Of a stretch of 7,884 bases of DNA, positions 1 through 5,242 are shown in pieces; the stretch's first letter is position 1; each line of letters begins with the position of its first letter. Both the position numbers and the translations under genes were made by a program. The DNA comes from Comamonadaceae bacterium (GTDB lineage Bacteria > Pseudomonadota > Gammaproteobacteria > Burkholderiales > Burkholderiaceae): the NCBI GenBank assembly GCA_947455875.1, contig CANGSD010000043.1, forward strand, positions 1 through 7,884. The letters are read 5' to 3'. The notes beneath the pieces were generated by a model that did no database searches, was not told where the DNA came from, and worked only from the letters and a program-made list of their open reading frames with translations.

Positions 1-1
1 C

Positions 2-256
2 GGCGATCGCGAGACCGGCGGCGGCCTGAGCCTGCCGGTGTGGATCACGTTCATGGAGACCGCGCTGCGCGGCGTGCCGATATTCGAGCCGACCGCGCCC
101 GAGGGCGTGGTCAGTCTGAGCGGCGAGTGGTACTACAACGAATATGCGCGCGGTGCGGGGGTGACCAGCGTCGGCGGCAGCAGCGACAGACCCGCTGTGC
201 GCGCGATGCCGCCGGCCGACGAGCGACGCAGCATCCTGGACCTGTTCCGCAACTGA
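2..256 (+). CDS. mrcA: Penicillin-binding protein 1A, C-terminal end (partial)
   Basis: This is the last 84 codons of a gene entering from the left edge, in the frame that begins at base 2 and ends at TGA 254-256. The visible peptide has the stretch PVWITFMETALRGVP, which matches the end of the transpeptidase domain of class A PBPs (the usual pattern is P-x-W-x-x-F-M-x-x-A-L-x-G-x-P). A polar tail ending in ERRSILDLFRN follows. PBP1A is an inner-membrane, periplasm-facing bifunctional glycosyltransferase/transpeptidase that polymerises and crosslinks peptidoglycan. The catalytic motifs (SxxK, SxN, KTG) and the glycosyltransferase domain lie outside the window, so the assignment rests on the C-terminus alone. 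The gene converges on cyaY with only 12 bp between the stop codons. A short GTG-started reading at 38 is just an internal codon of this gene, not a separate start. Confidence 0.85.
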   Translation, partial: GDRETGGGLSLPVWITFMETALRGVPIFEPTAPEGVVSLSGEWYYNEYARGAGVTSVGGSSDRPAVRAMPPADERRSILDLFRN

Positions 257-268
257 AGCGCCGCGCGT

Positions 269-601
269 TTACTGCGCGCTGAAGATCAGGGCCTGCCCGG
301 CCTGCTCGGTGGCACAGCGCGTGAGGTGCTCGAAGAACTCGCCGTGGCCCTTGGTGTCCATCCAGCGGGCACCGTCAAAGCGGTAATGAAACCCGCCGCT
401 GCGCGCGGCCAGCCAGATTTCGTGCAGCGGCTTTTGCAGATTGACCACGATCTGGCTGCGGTTTGCGAACACCAGCGTCACCATGCCGCCCACACGTTGG
501 GCATCGATGTCGGCGTCGGTGTCGTCGTTGAGGCGGTCGCAGCATGCCTCCACGCTTCGCAACGCGGCCTCGGCATGGTCCAGGTATTCCAGATCGGTCA
601 T
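269..601 (-). CDS. cyaY: CyaY, bacterial frataxin homologue
   Basis: The 110-residue protein has the length and layout of CyaY. An acidic N-terminal helix ([18 protein letters not shown], then D/E-rich DDTDADID around residues 26-33) is followed by beta strands with the family signature: VNLQKP at 53-58, [13 protein letters not shown] at 61-73 and a tryptophan at 80. CyaY binds iron through the acidic helix and modulates the IscS/IscU iron-sulfur assembly machinery in the cytosol, as iron donor or brake depending on conditions. The start is ATG 601-599, preceded only by a weak purine stretch (GAAGAA, about 6 nt upstream). The gene is divergent from lptM with 12 bp between start codons, so its promoter must lie inside lptM. 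E. coli has the same cyaY-yifL(lptM) divergent neighbourhood, which supports the call. A pair of adjacent cysteines (20-21) is visible; I assign them no role. Confidence 0.93.
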   Translation of the reverse strand: MTDLEYLDHAEAALRSVEACCDRLNDDTDADIDAQRVGGMVTLVFANRSQIVVNLQKPLHEIWLAARSGGFHYRFDGARWMDTKGHGEFFEHLTRCATEQAGQALIFSAQ

Positions 602-607
602 TACAAT
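602..607 (+). promoter_or_regulatory. Candidate -10 element for lptM-lysA
   Basis: TACAAT matches the sigma-70 -10 consensus TATAAT at five of six positions. It lies entirely in the 12-bp gap between the divergent cyaY and lptM starts. Initiation 6-7 nt downstream would fall at or next to the A of the lptM ATG (614), giving a leaderless or nearly leaderless message. No good -35 hexamer is visible 16-18 bp upstream (TCCAGG or similar), so the call rests on the -10 and its position only. Confidence 0.35.
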
Positions 608-613
608 TCTTCG

Positions 614-814
614 ATGTCTGCTTTGTTCCGATCGATTCTAGTCAGCGCCCTGACAGTGGGCGGTGCGTTCGCGCTTTCGGCCTGCGGCCAAAAGGGTGAC
701 CTGTACCTGCCCGCTGGCATGACCGCGACGCCCGTGCGGGCCCCGGCGCCTGCAGCCGCGGCCTCTCCCGCCGCGTCTTCCCCCGCATCCCCCGCGCCGA
801 CGGCGCGGCCATAA
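614..814 (+). CDS. lptM: LptM (YifL-type) LPS-assembly lipoprotein
   Basis: A 66-residue lipoprotein. Residues 1-23 form a signal peptide (MSALFRS, then a hydrophobic core), ending in the lipobox L21-S22-A23-C24. Cys24 would be lipidated and is followed at once by GQKGDLYLP, the conserved motif of the YifL/LptM family. In E. coli LptM binds the LptD/LptE translocon and promotes its correct disulfide maturation at the outer membrane; the same role here is inferred from the family. The remaining mature tail (about residues 34-66) is low-complexity Ala/Pro/Ser and probably disordered. The ATG at 614 is chosen because it gives a normal-length signal peptide. The frame stays open far upstream, but that part is antisense to cyaY and not plausible protein. 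No Shine-Dalgarno is visible. The stop TAA is 11 bp before lysA, so the two are probably cotranscribed. In E. coli the same gene precedes dapF, another lysine-pathway gene. Confidence 0.88.
   Translation: MSALFRSILVSALTVGGAFALSACGQKGDLYLPAGMTATPVRAPAPAAAASPAASSPASPAPTARP
635..640 (-). promoter_or_regulatory. Candidate -10 element for cyaY
   Basis: Read on the minus strand this is TAGAAT (five of six matches to TATAAT), lying inside the lptM coding sequence. It would place a start point near 628 and give cyaY a leader of about 27 nt. No clear -35 is seen at 16-18 bp. The call is weak and supported mainly because the cyaY promoter has to be in this region. Confidence 0.25.
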
Positions 815-825
815 GCCCTTCCCCC

Positions 826-2109
826 ATGACCTCTGCCCCACGCGCACTGCCCGGCCACCCGCACCTGGCCCGACGCGGCACCGATCTCTGGCTGGAGGGC
901 GTGCGCCTGGATGATCTGGCACGCACCCACGGCACGCCCTTGTTCGTGTATTCCAAGGCCGCCATGCTGTCGGCGCTGGGCGCCTATCAGCGTGGTTTCG
1001 CGGGCCGACAGGCCACCATTCACTACGCGATGAAGGCCAACTCCTCGTTGGCCATCCTGCAGCTGTTCGCGCGGGCCGGCTGCGGCTTTGACATCGTCTC
1101 GGGCGGCGAGCTCGAGCGCGTGCTGGCCGCTGGCGGCCAGGCTGCGAAAGTGATCTTCTCGGGCGTGGGCAAGACGCGCGCGGAAATGCGTCGCGCCCTC
1201 GAGGCCGGCATCGGTTGCTTCAACGTCGAGAGCGAATCCGAGCTCGAGGTGCTCAGTGAAGTCGCTCTGGCCTGTGGCACGACCGCGCCCGTGAGCATTC
1301 GCGTGAATCCCAATGTGGATGCCAAGACCCACCCCTATATCTCGACGGGCCTGAAGGGCAACAAGTTCGGCGTGGCGCACGAGCGCACGCTGCAGACCTA
1401 TCAACGCGCAGCCAGCCTGCCGGGGCTGAAGGTGGTGGGCATTGATTGCCACATCGGCTCGCAGATCACCGACGGCGCGCCTTACTTGGACGCGATGGAC
1501 CGCGTGCTCGAACTGGTGCAAGCCATCGAAGCCCAGGGCATCCACCTGCAGCATCTGGACTTCGGCGGCGGCCTGGGGATCGACTACAACGGCGACCAGC
1601 CGCCCGCGGCCGACGCGCTGTGGGCGCAATTGCTGGCGCGCCTCGATGCGCGTGGCTTCGGCGACCGTCACCTGATGGTAGAACCCGGTCGCTCGCTGGT
1701 GGGCAATGCCGGCGTGTGCCTGACCGAGGTGCTCTATCTCAAGCCCGGCGAGCAAAAGAGCTTTTGCATCGTCGACGCTGCCATGAACGACCTGCCACGA
1801 CCCGCGATGTACCAGGCCTTTCACGGCATTGAGCCCCTGCAGCAAGGCAGCGGCGCAGCCACCCGCTACGACGTGGTGGGTCCGGTGTGCGAGAGCGGCG
1901 ACTGGCTGGGCCGCGACCGCGATCTGGCGGTGCAACCCGGTGACAGGCTGGCGGTGCTATCGGCCGGGGCCTACTGCATGAGCATGGCCAGCAACTACAA
2001 CACGCGCGGCCGTGCCGCCGAGGTGCTGGTCGATGGCGATCAGGCTCACCTGATTCGCCAGCGTGACAGCGTGGCCGACCAACTGCGCAACGAGCGACTG
2101 GTCGGCTAA
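826..2109 (+). CDS. lysA: Diaminopimelate decarboxylase
   Basis: A 427-residue, PLP-dependent, cytosolic fold-type III decarboxylase that converts meso-2,6-diaminopimelate to L-lysine, the last step of the lysine pathway. Visible family marks in order: Y67-A-M-K70 with Lys70 as the Schiff-base lysine; the barrel histidine in C208-H-I-G-S-Q; the glycine loop GGGLGI (247-252) that holds the PLP phosphate; EPGRSLV (286-292); the second-subunit catalytic motif C355-E-S-G-D; and GAYCMSMASNYN (381-392), with the PLP-contacting tyrosine at 383. Length and domain order (TIM barrel, then beta-barrel domain) are normal. The ATG at 826 follows the lptM stop by 11 bp with no purine-rich ribosome-binding site, so translation may depend on coupling from lptM. 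The N-terminal LWLEGVRLDDLARTHGTPLFVYS aligns with the usual family start region, so the start looks right. The gene ends tail to tail with msrQ. Confidence 0.97.
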   Translation: MTSAPRALPGHPHLARRGTDLWLEGVRLDDLARTHGTPLFVYSKAAMLSALGAYQRGFAGRQATIHYAMKANSSLAILQLFARAGCGFDIVSGGELERVLAAGGQAAKVIFSGVGKTRAEMRRALEAGIGCFNVESESELEVLSEVALACGTTAPVSIRVNPNVDAKTHPYISTGLKGNKFGVAHERTLQTYQRAASLPGLKVVGIDCHIGSQITDGAPYLDAMDRVLELVQAIEAQGIHLQHLDFGGGLGIDYNGDQPPAADALWAQLLARLDARGFGDRHLMVEPGRSLVGNAGVCLTEVLYLKPGEQKSFCIVDAAMNDLPRPAMYQAFHGIEPLQQGSGAATRYDVVGPVCESGDWLGRDRDLAVQPGDRLAVLSAGAYCMSMASNYNTRGRAAEVLVDGDQAHLIRQRDSVADQLRNERLVG

Positions 2110-2140
2110 GGCCCGATCCGAAAGGCCTCGACAGCCTTAG
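2106..2140. repeat. Inverted repeat spanning both stop codons at the lysA/msrQ junction
   Basis: CTAAGGC (2106-2112) and GCCTTAG (2134-2140) are perfect 7-bp inverted arms separated by 21 nt. The left arm contains the lysA stop TAA (2107-2109) and the right arm contains the msrQ stop (TAA on the minus strand, 2137-2139). No T-tract follows on either strand, so it does not look like a standard intrinsic terminator. It could be a transcript-end hairpin shared by the convergent genes, or coincidence. Confidence 0.4.
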
Positions 2141-2811
2141 GAGCTGAGCGTGGAGCGCATGGGCGCTGAGGAGCTGCGCGGCTCGCGCCACCAGCGCGCG
2201 AAGCGCCACCCCAATAGCACGGCCAAGATGGCAGCGTAGGCCGCCACTTCATTGAAGTCGTTCTTGCCGGCGCGCATCCAGAAAAAGTGCAGCAGCACCA
2301 GGCCGGCGATCAGGTAGACGCTCTTGTGCAGGGCCTGCCACCGGCGCGCACCCAAGGACTTGACGGCGCGATTGAACGAGGTGGCCGCCAGCGGCGTCAG
2401 AATCAGGAACGAGAGAAAGCCCACCAGGATGAACGGGCGCTTGGCGATGTCGCGCACGATCTCGGCAGCGTCAAAGCCCATGTCGAACCAGGCGTAGGTG
2501 AGCAGGTGCAGGCCGCCGTAGAAATACGTGAACAGCCCCACCATCCGGCGCAGACGCACCAGCGGCGGCAGCCCCAGCACCACCCGCACGGGGGTGATGG
2601 CCAGCGTGATGCACAAAAAGCGCAGCGCCCAGTCGCCCGTCTCGCGGATCAGGGTCTCAGCCGGGTTGGCGCCGAGCTGGCCGGTGGAAGCGCCCCAGAC
2701 CAAAGCGAAAAAGGGCAGCAGGGCCAGCGCGAACAGCGTGGGCTTGATCCCGGGATGCAGCAGCCAGGCCAGGAGTTTCGCGCGGATAGGAAGCAGGACG
2801 GGGACGCCCAT
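2137..2811 (-). CDS. msrQ: MsrQ, heme-binding membrane subunit of MsrPQ
   Basis: A 224-residue polytopic inner-membrane protein (formerly YedZ) of the ferric-reductase-like heme b family. It passes electrons from the quinone pool (and, in E. coli, flavin reductase) to the periplasmic reductase MsrP. Hydrophobic segments lie at about residues 25-41, 62-80, 91-108, 126-143, 163-178 and 186-204. Histidines 102 (GGLHLL), 162 (ALHKSVY) and 175 (LLHFFW) have the 60- and 13-residue spacing that I recall for the conserved histidines of E. coli MsrQ, consistent with heme ligation. The ATG at 2811 is chosen over an upstream in-frame start. It follows a strong GAGGAGG site overlapping the end of msrP and gives the family length, whereas the upstream frame would run antisense-like through msrP. 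The Ser-rich C-terminal tail (212-224) is unremarkable. msrQ is the last gene of the minus-strand series. Confidence 0.94.
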   Translation of the reverse strand: MGVPVLLPIRAKLLAWLLHPGIKPTLFALALLPFFALVWGASTGQLGANPAETLIRETGDWALRFLCITLAITPVRVVLGLPPLVRLRRMVGLFTYFYGGLHLLTYAWFDMGFDAAEIVRDIAKRPFILVGFLSFLILTPLAATSFNRAVKSLGARRWQALHKSVYLIAGLVLLHFFWMRAGKNDFNEVAAYAAILAVLLGWRFARWWREPRSSSAPMRSTLSS

Positions 2812-2817
2812 GGCCGG

Positions 2818-2824
2818 CCTCCTC
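2818..2824 (-). promoter_or_regulatory. Strong ribosome-binding site of msrQ
   Basis: On the minus strand GAGGAGG sits 6 nt before the msrQ ATG and overlaps the msrP TGA (2825-2823). It fixes the msrQ start at 2811 and suggests coupled translation of the MsrP-MsrQ pair. Confidence 0.8.
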
Positions 2825-3821
2825 AGTAGAACTTGCGCAGATCCATGCCGGCGTACAACTGCCCGACCTGGGACTCGTAGCCATTGAACATGAGCGTCTT
2901 GCGACGCTTGGCGAACAAGCCGTCTTCGCCGATGCGCCGCTCGGTGGCCTGGCTCCAGCGCGGGTGGTCGACGTTGGGGTTGACGTTGGCGTAGAAGCCG
3001 TACTCCGTGGGCGCAGACCGGGTCCAGGAGGTACGCGTCTCTTTCTCGGTAAAGCGGATGCGCACGATGGACTTGCCGCTTTTGAAGCCGTACTTCCAGG
3101 GTGTCATCAGGCGCAGCGGCGCGCCGTTCTGATTGGGGAGCACCTCGCCGTACATGCCGAAAGCCAGCAGCGTGAGCGGGTGCAGGGCCTCGTCCATACG
3201 CAGGCCCTCGACATAGGGCCATTCGAGCATGCTGGAGCTCAAACCCGGCATGGTCTTGGGATCGGCCGCAGTGTGGAACTCGACGTACTTGGCGCTGCCC
3301 AGGGGCTCGACGCGCTCGATCAGCTTGCTCAGGGAATAACCGATCCAGGGAATGACCATGGACCAGCCCTCGACGCAGCGCAGGCGGTAGATGCGTTCTT
3401 CCTGGGCGCTGAGCTTCAGGAGATCTTCAATGGCGTAGCGGGCGGGTTTGCGCACCAGGCCCTCGACTTCGACCGTCCAGGGCGTGGGCTGAAATTTGCC
3501 GGCCAGGCGCGCGGGGTCGGCCTTGTCGGTGCCGAACTCGTAGAAGTTGTTGTAGGTGCTGGCGTCTTTGTAGTCGGTGCTTTTTTCCATGGTGGCAGCG
3601 CCCGACACGCTGGAGCGCACCGCCGGCAACGCGGCGAGCTTGCCGGGGCGTTGCACCATCTGCGCACGCGCATCGCGCTGCGCCCAGCCCGCCAGGGCGA
3701 CGCCTGCGCCGCCGCCGGCCAGCCACCGGAGCATGTCACGCCGCTCGTGATGGACCGACTGCGGCGTGATCTCGCTGGCGACGGGGTGAATGAACCCGTC
3801 GCGATGGGTTTTGATCAACAT
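2823..3821 (-). CDS. msrP: MsrP, periplasmic methionine-sulfoxide reductase catalytic subunit
   Basis: A 332-residue molybdenum enzyme of the sulfite-oxidase fold (formerly YedY) that reduces both R and S methionine sulfoxide in periplasmic proteins. Twin arginines at 27-28 (ERRDMLRWL) followed by a hydrophobic, glycine/alanine-rich segment make a Tat signal. An A-R-A site at 51-53 is a plausible cleavage point, as expected for export of a folded Mo-cofactor enzyme. Family marks: [14 protein letters not shown] (90-103); the Mo-coordinating Cys149 in [44 protein letters not shown] (232-247); and [18 protein letters not shown]. The whole chain follows E. coli MsrP closely. The ATG at 3821 is preferred to one 11 codons upstream because a GAGGAA site precedes it and [13 protein letters not shown] is the usual beginning in related proteins. 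The gene is followed after 11 bp by msrQ, its electron donor. It has its own roughly 98-bp upstream gap behind ccsA, with a dyad next to the ribosome-binding site. Confidence 0.95.
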   Translation of the reverse strand: MLIKTHRDGFIHPVASEITPQSVHHERRDMLRWLAGGGAGVALAGWAQRDARAQMVQRPGKLAALPAVRSSVSGAATMEKSTDYKDASTYNNFYEFGTDKADPARLAGKFQPTPWTVEVEGLVRKPARYAIEDLLKLSAQEERIYRLRCVEGWSMVIPWIGYSLSKLIERVEPLGSAKYVEFHTAADPKTMPGLSSSMLEWPYVEGLRMDEALHPLTLLAFGMYGEVLPNQNGAPLRLMTPWKYGFKSGKSIVRIRFTEKETRTSWTRSAPTEYGFYANVNPNVDHPRWSQATERRIGEDGLFAKRRKTLMFNGYESQVGQLYAGMDLRKFY

Positions 3822-3825
3822 GACG

Positions 3826-3831
3826 TTCCTC
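3826..3831 (-). promoter_or_regulatory. Ribosome-binding site of msrP
   Basis: GAGGAA on the minus strand, 4 nt before the ATG at 3821. It supports the shorter msrP start over an in-frame ATG at 3854, which has no comparable site. Confidence 0.6.
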
Positions 3832-3834
3832 GGA

Positions 3835-3867
3835 ATAAGACCTGCTCGTGACAAAGTGCAGGTTTAT
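3835..3867 (-). promoter_or_regulatory. Bulged dyad in the msrP leader
   Basis: On the plus strand ATAAGACCTGC (3835-3845) and GCAGGTTTAT (3858-3867) are inverted copies apart from one extra G, separated by 12 nt. In an msrP transcript this would be a 10-bp stem with one bulge, ending 3 nt before the GAGGAA ribosome-binding site. It may be a protein operator or a translational hairpin. No regulator family is recognised from it. Confidence 0.4.
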
Positions 3868-3895
3868 CACGGAACGTGTGTCGCGCGGGGTCGAT

Positions 3896-3913
3896 CCTAG
3901 GAGAGACCCTAGG
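3896..3913. repeat. CCTAGG pair behind ccsA
   Basis: Two CCTAGG palindromes (3896-3901 and 3908-3913) are separated by 6 nt, starting 6 bp beyond the ccsA stop. Because the hexamer is self-complementary, the pair can form a 6-bp hairpin. No T-tract follows on the minus strand, so intrinsic termination is not evident. It lies at the 3' end of ccsA and upstream of msrP. Confidence 0.45.
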
Positions 3914-3919
3914 GTGTCT

Positions 3920-5242
3920 TCACAGGTTTCCGTAGCTGTGCAGACCCGAGAGGAACATATTGACGCCCAGGAAGGCGAAGGTGGTGACGGCCAGGCCCAC
4001 CAGGGCCCACCAGGCGGAGACGGCGCCCCGCAGGCCCTTCATGAGGCGCATGTGCAGCCAGGCGGCGTAGTTCAGCCAGACGATCAGGGCCCAGGTTTCC
4101 TTGGGGTCCCAGCTCCAGTAGCCGCCCCAGGCCTCGGCGGCCCACAGCGCGCCCAGCACCGTGGCGATGGTGAAGAAGGCAAAGCCGACCGCGATGGCCT
4201 TGTACATCACGTCGTCGAGCACCTCGAAGGCGGGCAGGCGTTCGGCGATGCGACGACGCAGGGCGATGATGCCGGCGGCCGCGAGCGCGGACACGCCGAA
4301 GTAAATCGCCCAGTAATTGCTTAGGCCGCCCTCGGGCGTCTTGCGAAAGACCAGGGGCTCGAAGCACAGCACCACACCCAGCGCCCACAAGGGGGCCAGC
4401 TTCCACCAGCGGGTCTCCTGGGCGTGCGACTTGATCAAGTAGGCAAAGGCCACCATGGCCGCCAAGGCGAAGGTGCCATAGCCCACGAAGTTGGCTGGCA
4501 CATGCAGCTTCATCCACCAGCTTTTGAGAGCAGGCACCAGGGGCTGGATCTCGTGGGCCTCGCGCACCACGGTGTACCAGAGCAAAAAGCCGACTGCGGC
4601 ACTGACCACCAGCATCACGAAGGCGCCCATGGCGCGGGTGCGGTACTGCTGCTCGAAATACAGATAGAACAGCGCCGTCATCCAGCAAAAGAGGACGAAG
4701 ACCTCATAGAGGTTGCTGACCGGGATGTGGCCGATGTCCGGGCCGATCTGGTGGCTTTCGTACCAGCGCACCAGGGTGCCGATGAGGGCCATGCCCACCG
4801 CCACCCAGGTCAGGCCCGAGCCCAGACGCTCCATGGCGTCGGCCTGGCCGCGCGCGAACATGCCCACCCAGTAGAAGGCCGTGCTCATGAAAAAGAGCAT
4901 GCTCATCCAAAGGATGGCGGACTGGCTGGAGAGGAAGTACTTGAGCCAGAACACCGTGTCGGCGCGCGCGAGATCGCCCTGGTAGGCGGTGATGGCCAGC
5001 AGGGTGAAGACAGTGACGACGGCGGCCAGGGCCTGCACCGGGCGCCAGAACCAGCCCAGCCAAATCGCGCAGGGAAGGGTGCCCAGGAGGATGCCTTTTT
5101 CGTAGACGTCCATCGCGGCGTTGTAGCGGTTGAACGCGTACAGGCCGCCGGCAATGACCAGGGCGGCGAACAGCCAGTCGCGCCAGTTACGGCGGGCGAA
5201 GAAGCCTTCGTGAAGGGTCAGCGTGGTGGTGGCCGTGTTCAT
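3920..5242 (-). CDS. ccsA: System II heme lyase subunit, ResC/CcsA type (often labelled CcsB)
   Basis: A 440-residue polytopic inner-membrane protein of the heme-handling family. With ResB it carries heme to the periplasm and ligates it to CXXCH motifs of apocytochromes c. The tryptophan-rich WWD signature is WGGYWSWDP (372-380), followed by KETWAL. Likely heme-ligand histidines are His247 (MKLHVPANFVGYG), His397 (WLHMRL, in a membrane helix) and His435 (GLHSYG, near the C-terminus), the last two flanking a helix as in other CcsA proteins. GHIPVSNLYE (171-180), just after the third or fourth helix, is also family-typical. I count about eight or more hydrophobic segments. The ATG at 5242 overlaps the resB stop by 4 bp (ATGA) and has no Shine-Dalgarno, so translation probably depends on resB. 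In Bordetella pertussis, where this system was genetically defined, this protein is CcsA; automated pipelines often label the same family CcsB. Confidence 0.94.
   Translation of the reverse strand: MNTATTTLTLHEGFFARRNWRDWLFAALVIAGGLYAFNRYNAAMDVYEKGILLGTLPCAIWLGWFWRPVQALAAVVTVFTLLAITAYQGDLARADTVFWLKYFLSSQSAILWMSMLFFMSTAFYWVGMFARGQADAMERLGSGLTWVAVGMALIGTLVRWYESHQIGPDIGHIPVSNLYEVFVLFCWMTALFYLYFEQQYRTRAMGAFVMLVVSAAVGFLLWYTVVREAHEIQPLVPALKSWWMKLHVPANFVGYGTFALAAMVAFAYLIKSHAQETRWWKLAPLWALGVVLCFEPLVFRKTPEGGLSNYWAIYFGVSALAAAGIIALRRRIAERLPAFEVLDDVMYKAIAVGFAFFTIATVLGALWAAEAWGGYWSWDPKETWALIVWLNYAAWLHMRLMKGLRGAVSAWWALVGLAVTTFAFLGVNMFLSGLHSYGNL

Noticed and set aside
262..280. GCGCG/CGCGC hairpin at the PBP1A/cyaY convergent junction as a terminator
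   Set aside because: The stem is only 5 bp of simple GC alternation, with no T-tract on either strand. This is easily expected by chance in GC-rich DNA.
601..1935. A 444-codon open frame on the minus strand opposite lptM and lysA
   Set aside because: It is exactly antisense to the strongly supported lptM and lysA genes, its translation is His/Ala/Gly/Arg-rich with no recognisable domain, and such frames are expected opposite GC-rich genes.
2812..3222. N-terminal extension of msrQ to an upstream start at 3222
   Set aside because: The extra 137 residues overlap msrP in another frame and are Arg/His/Pro-rich without family similarity. The GAGGAGG site fixes the start at 2811.
2964..3851. A 295-codon open frame on the plus strand opposite msrP
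   Set aside because: It mirrors the codons of msrP, whose protein has clear catalytic and Tat motifs. The antisense product has no family features.
3822..3854. msrP start 11 codons upstream at 3854
   Set aside because: The GAGGAA site lies just before the ATG at 3821, and related MsrP proteins begin near [10 protein letters not shown]. The extra residues would also sit inside the leader dyad.
3838..3865. LexA-like SOS box in the msrP leader
   Set aside because: The arms contain CTG and CAG, but the spacing (14 nt) and flanking bases do not fit the CTGT-N8-ACAG consensus.
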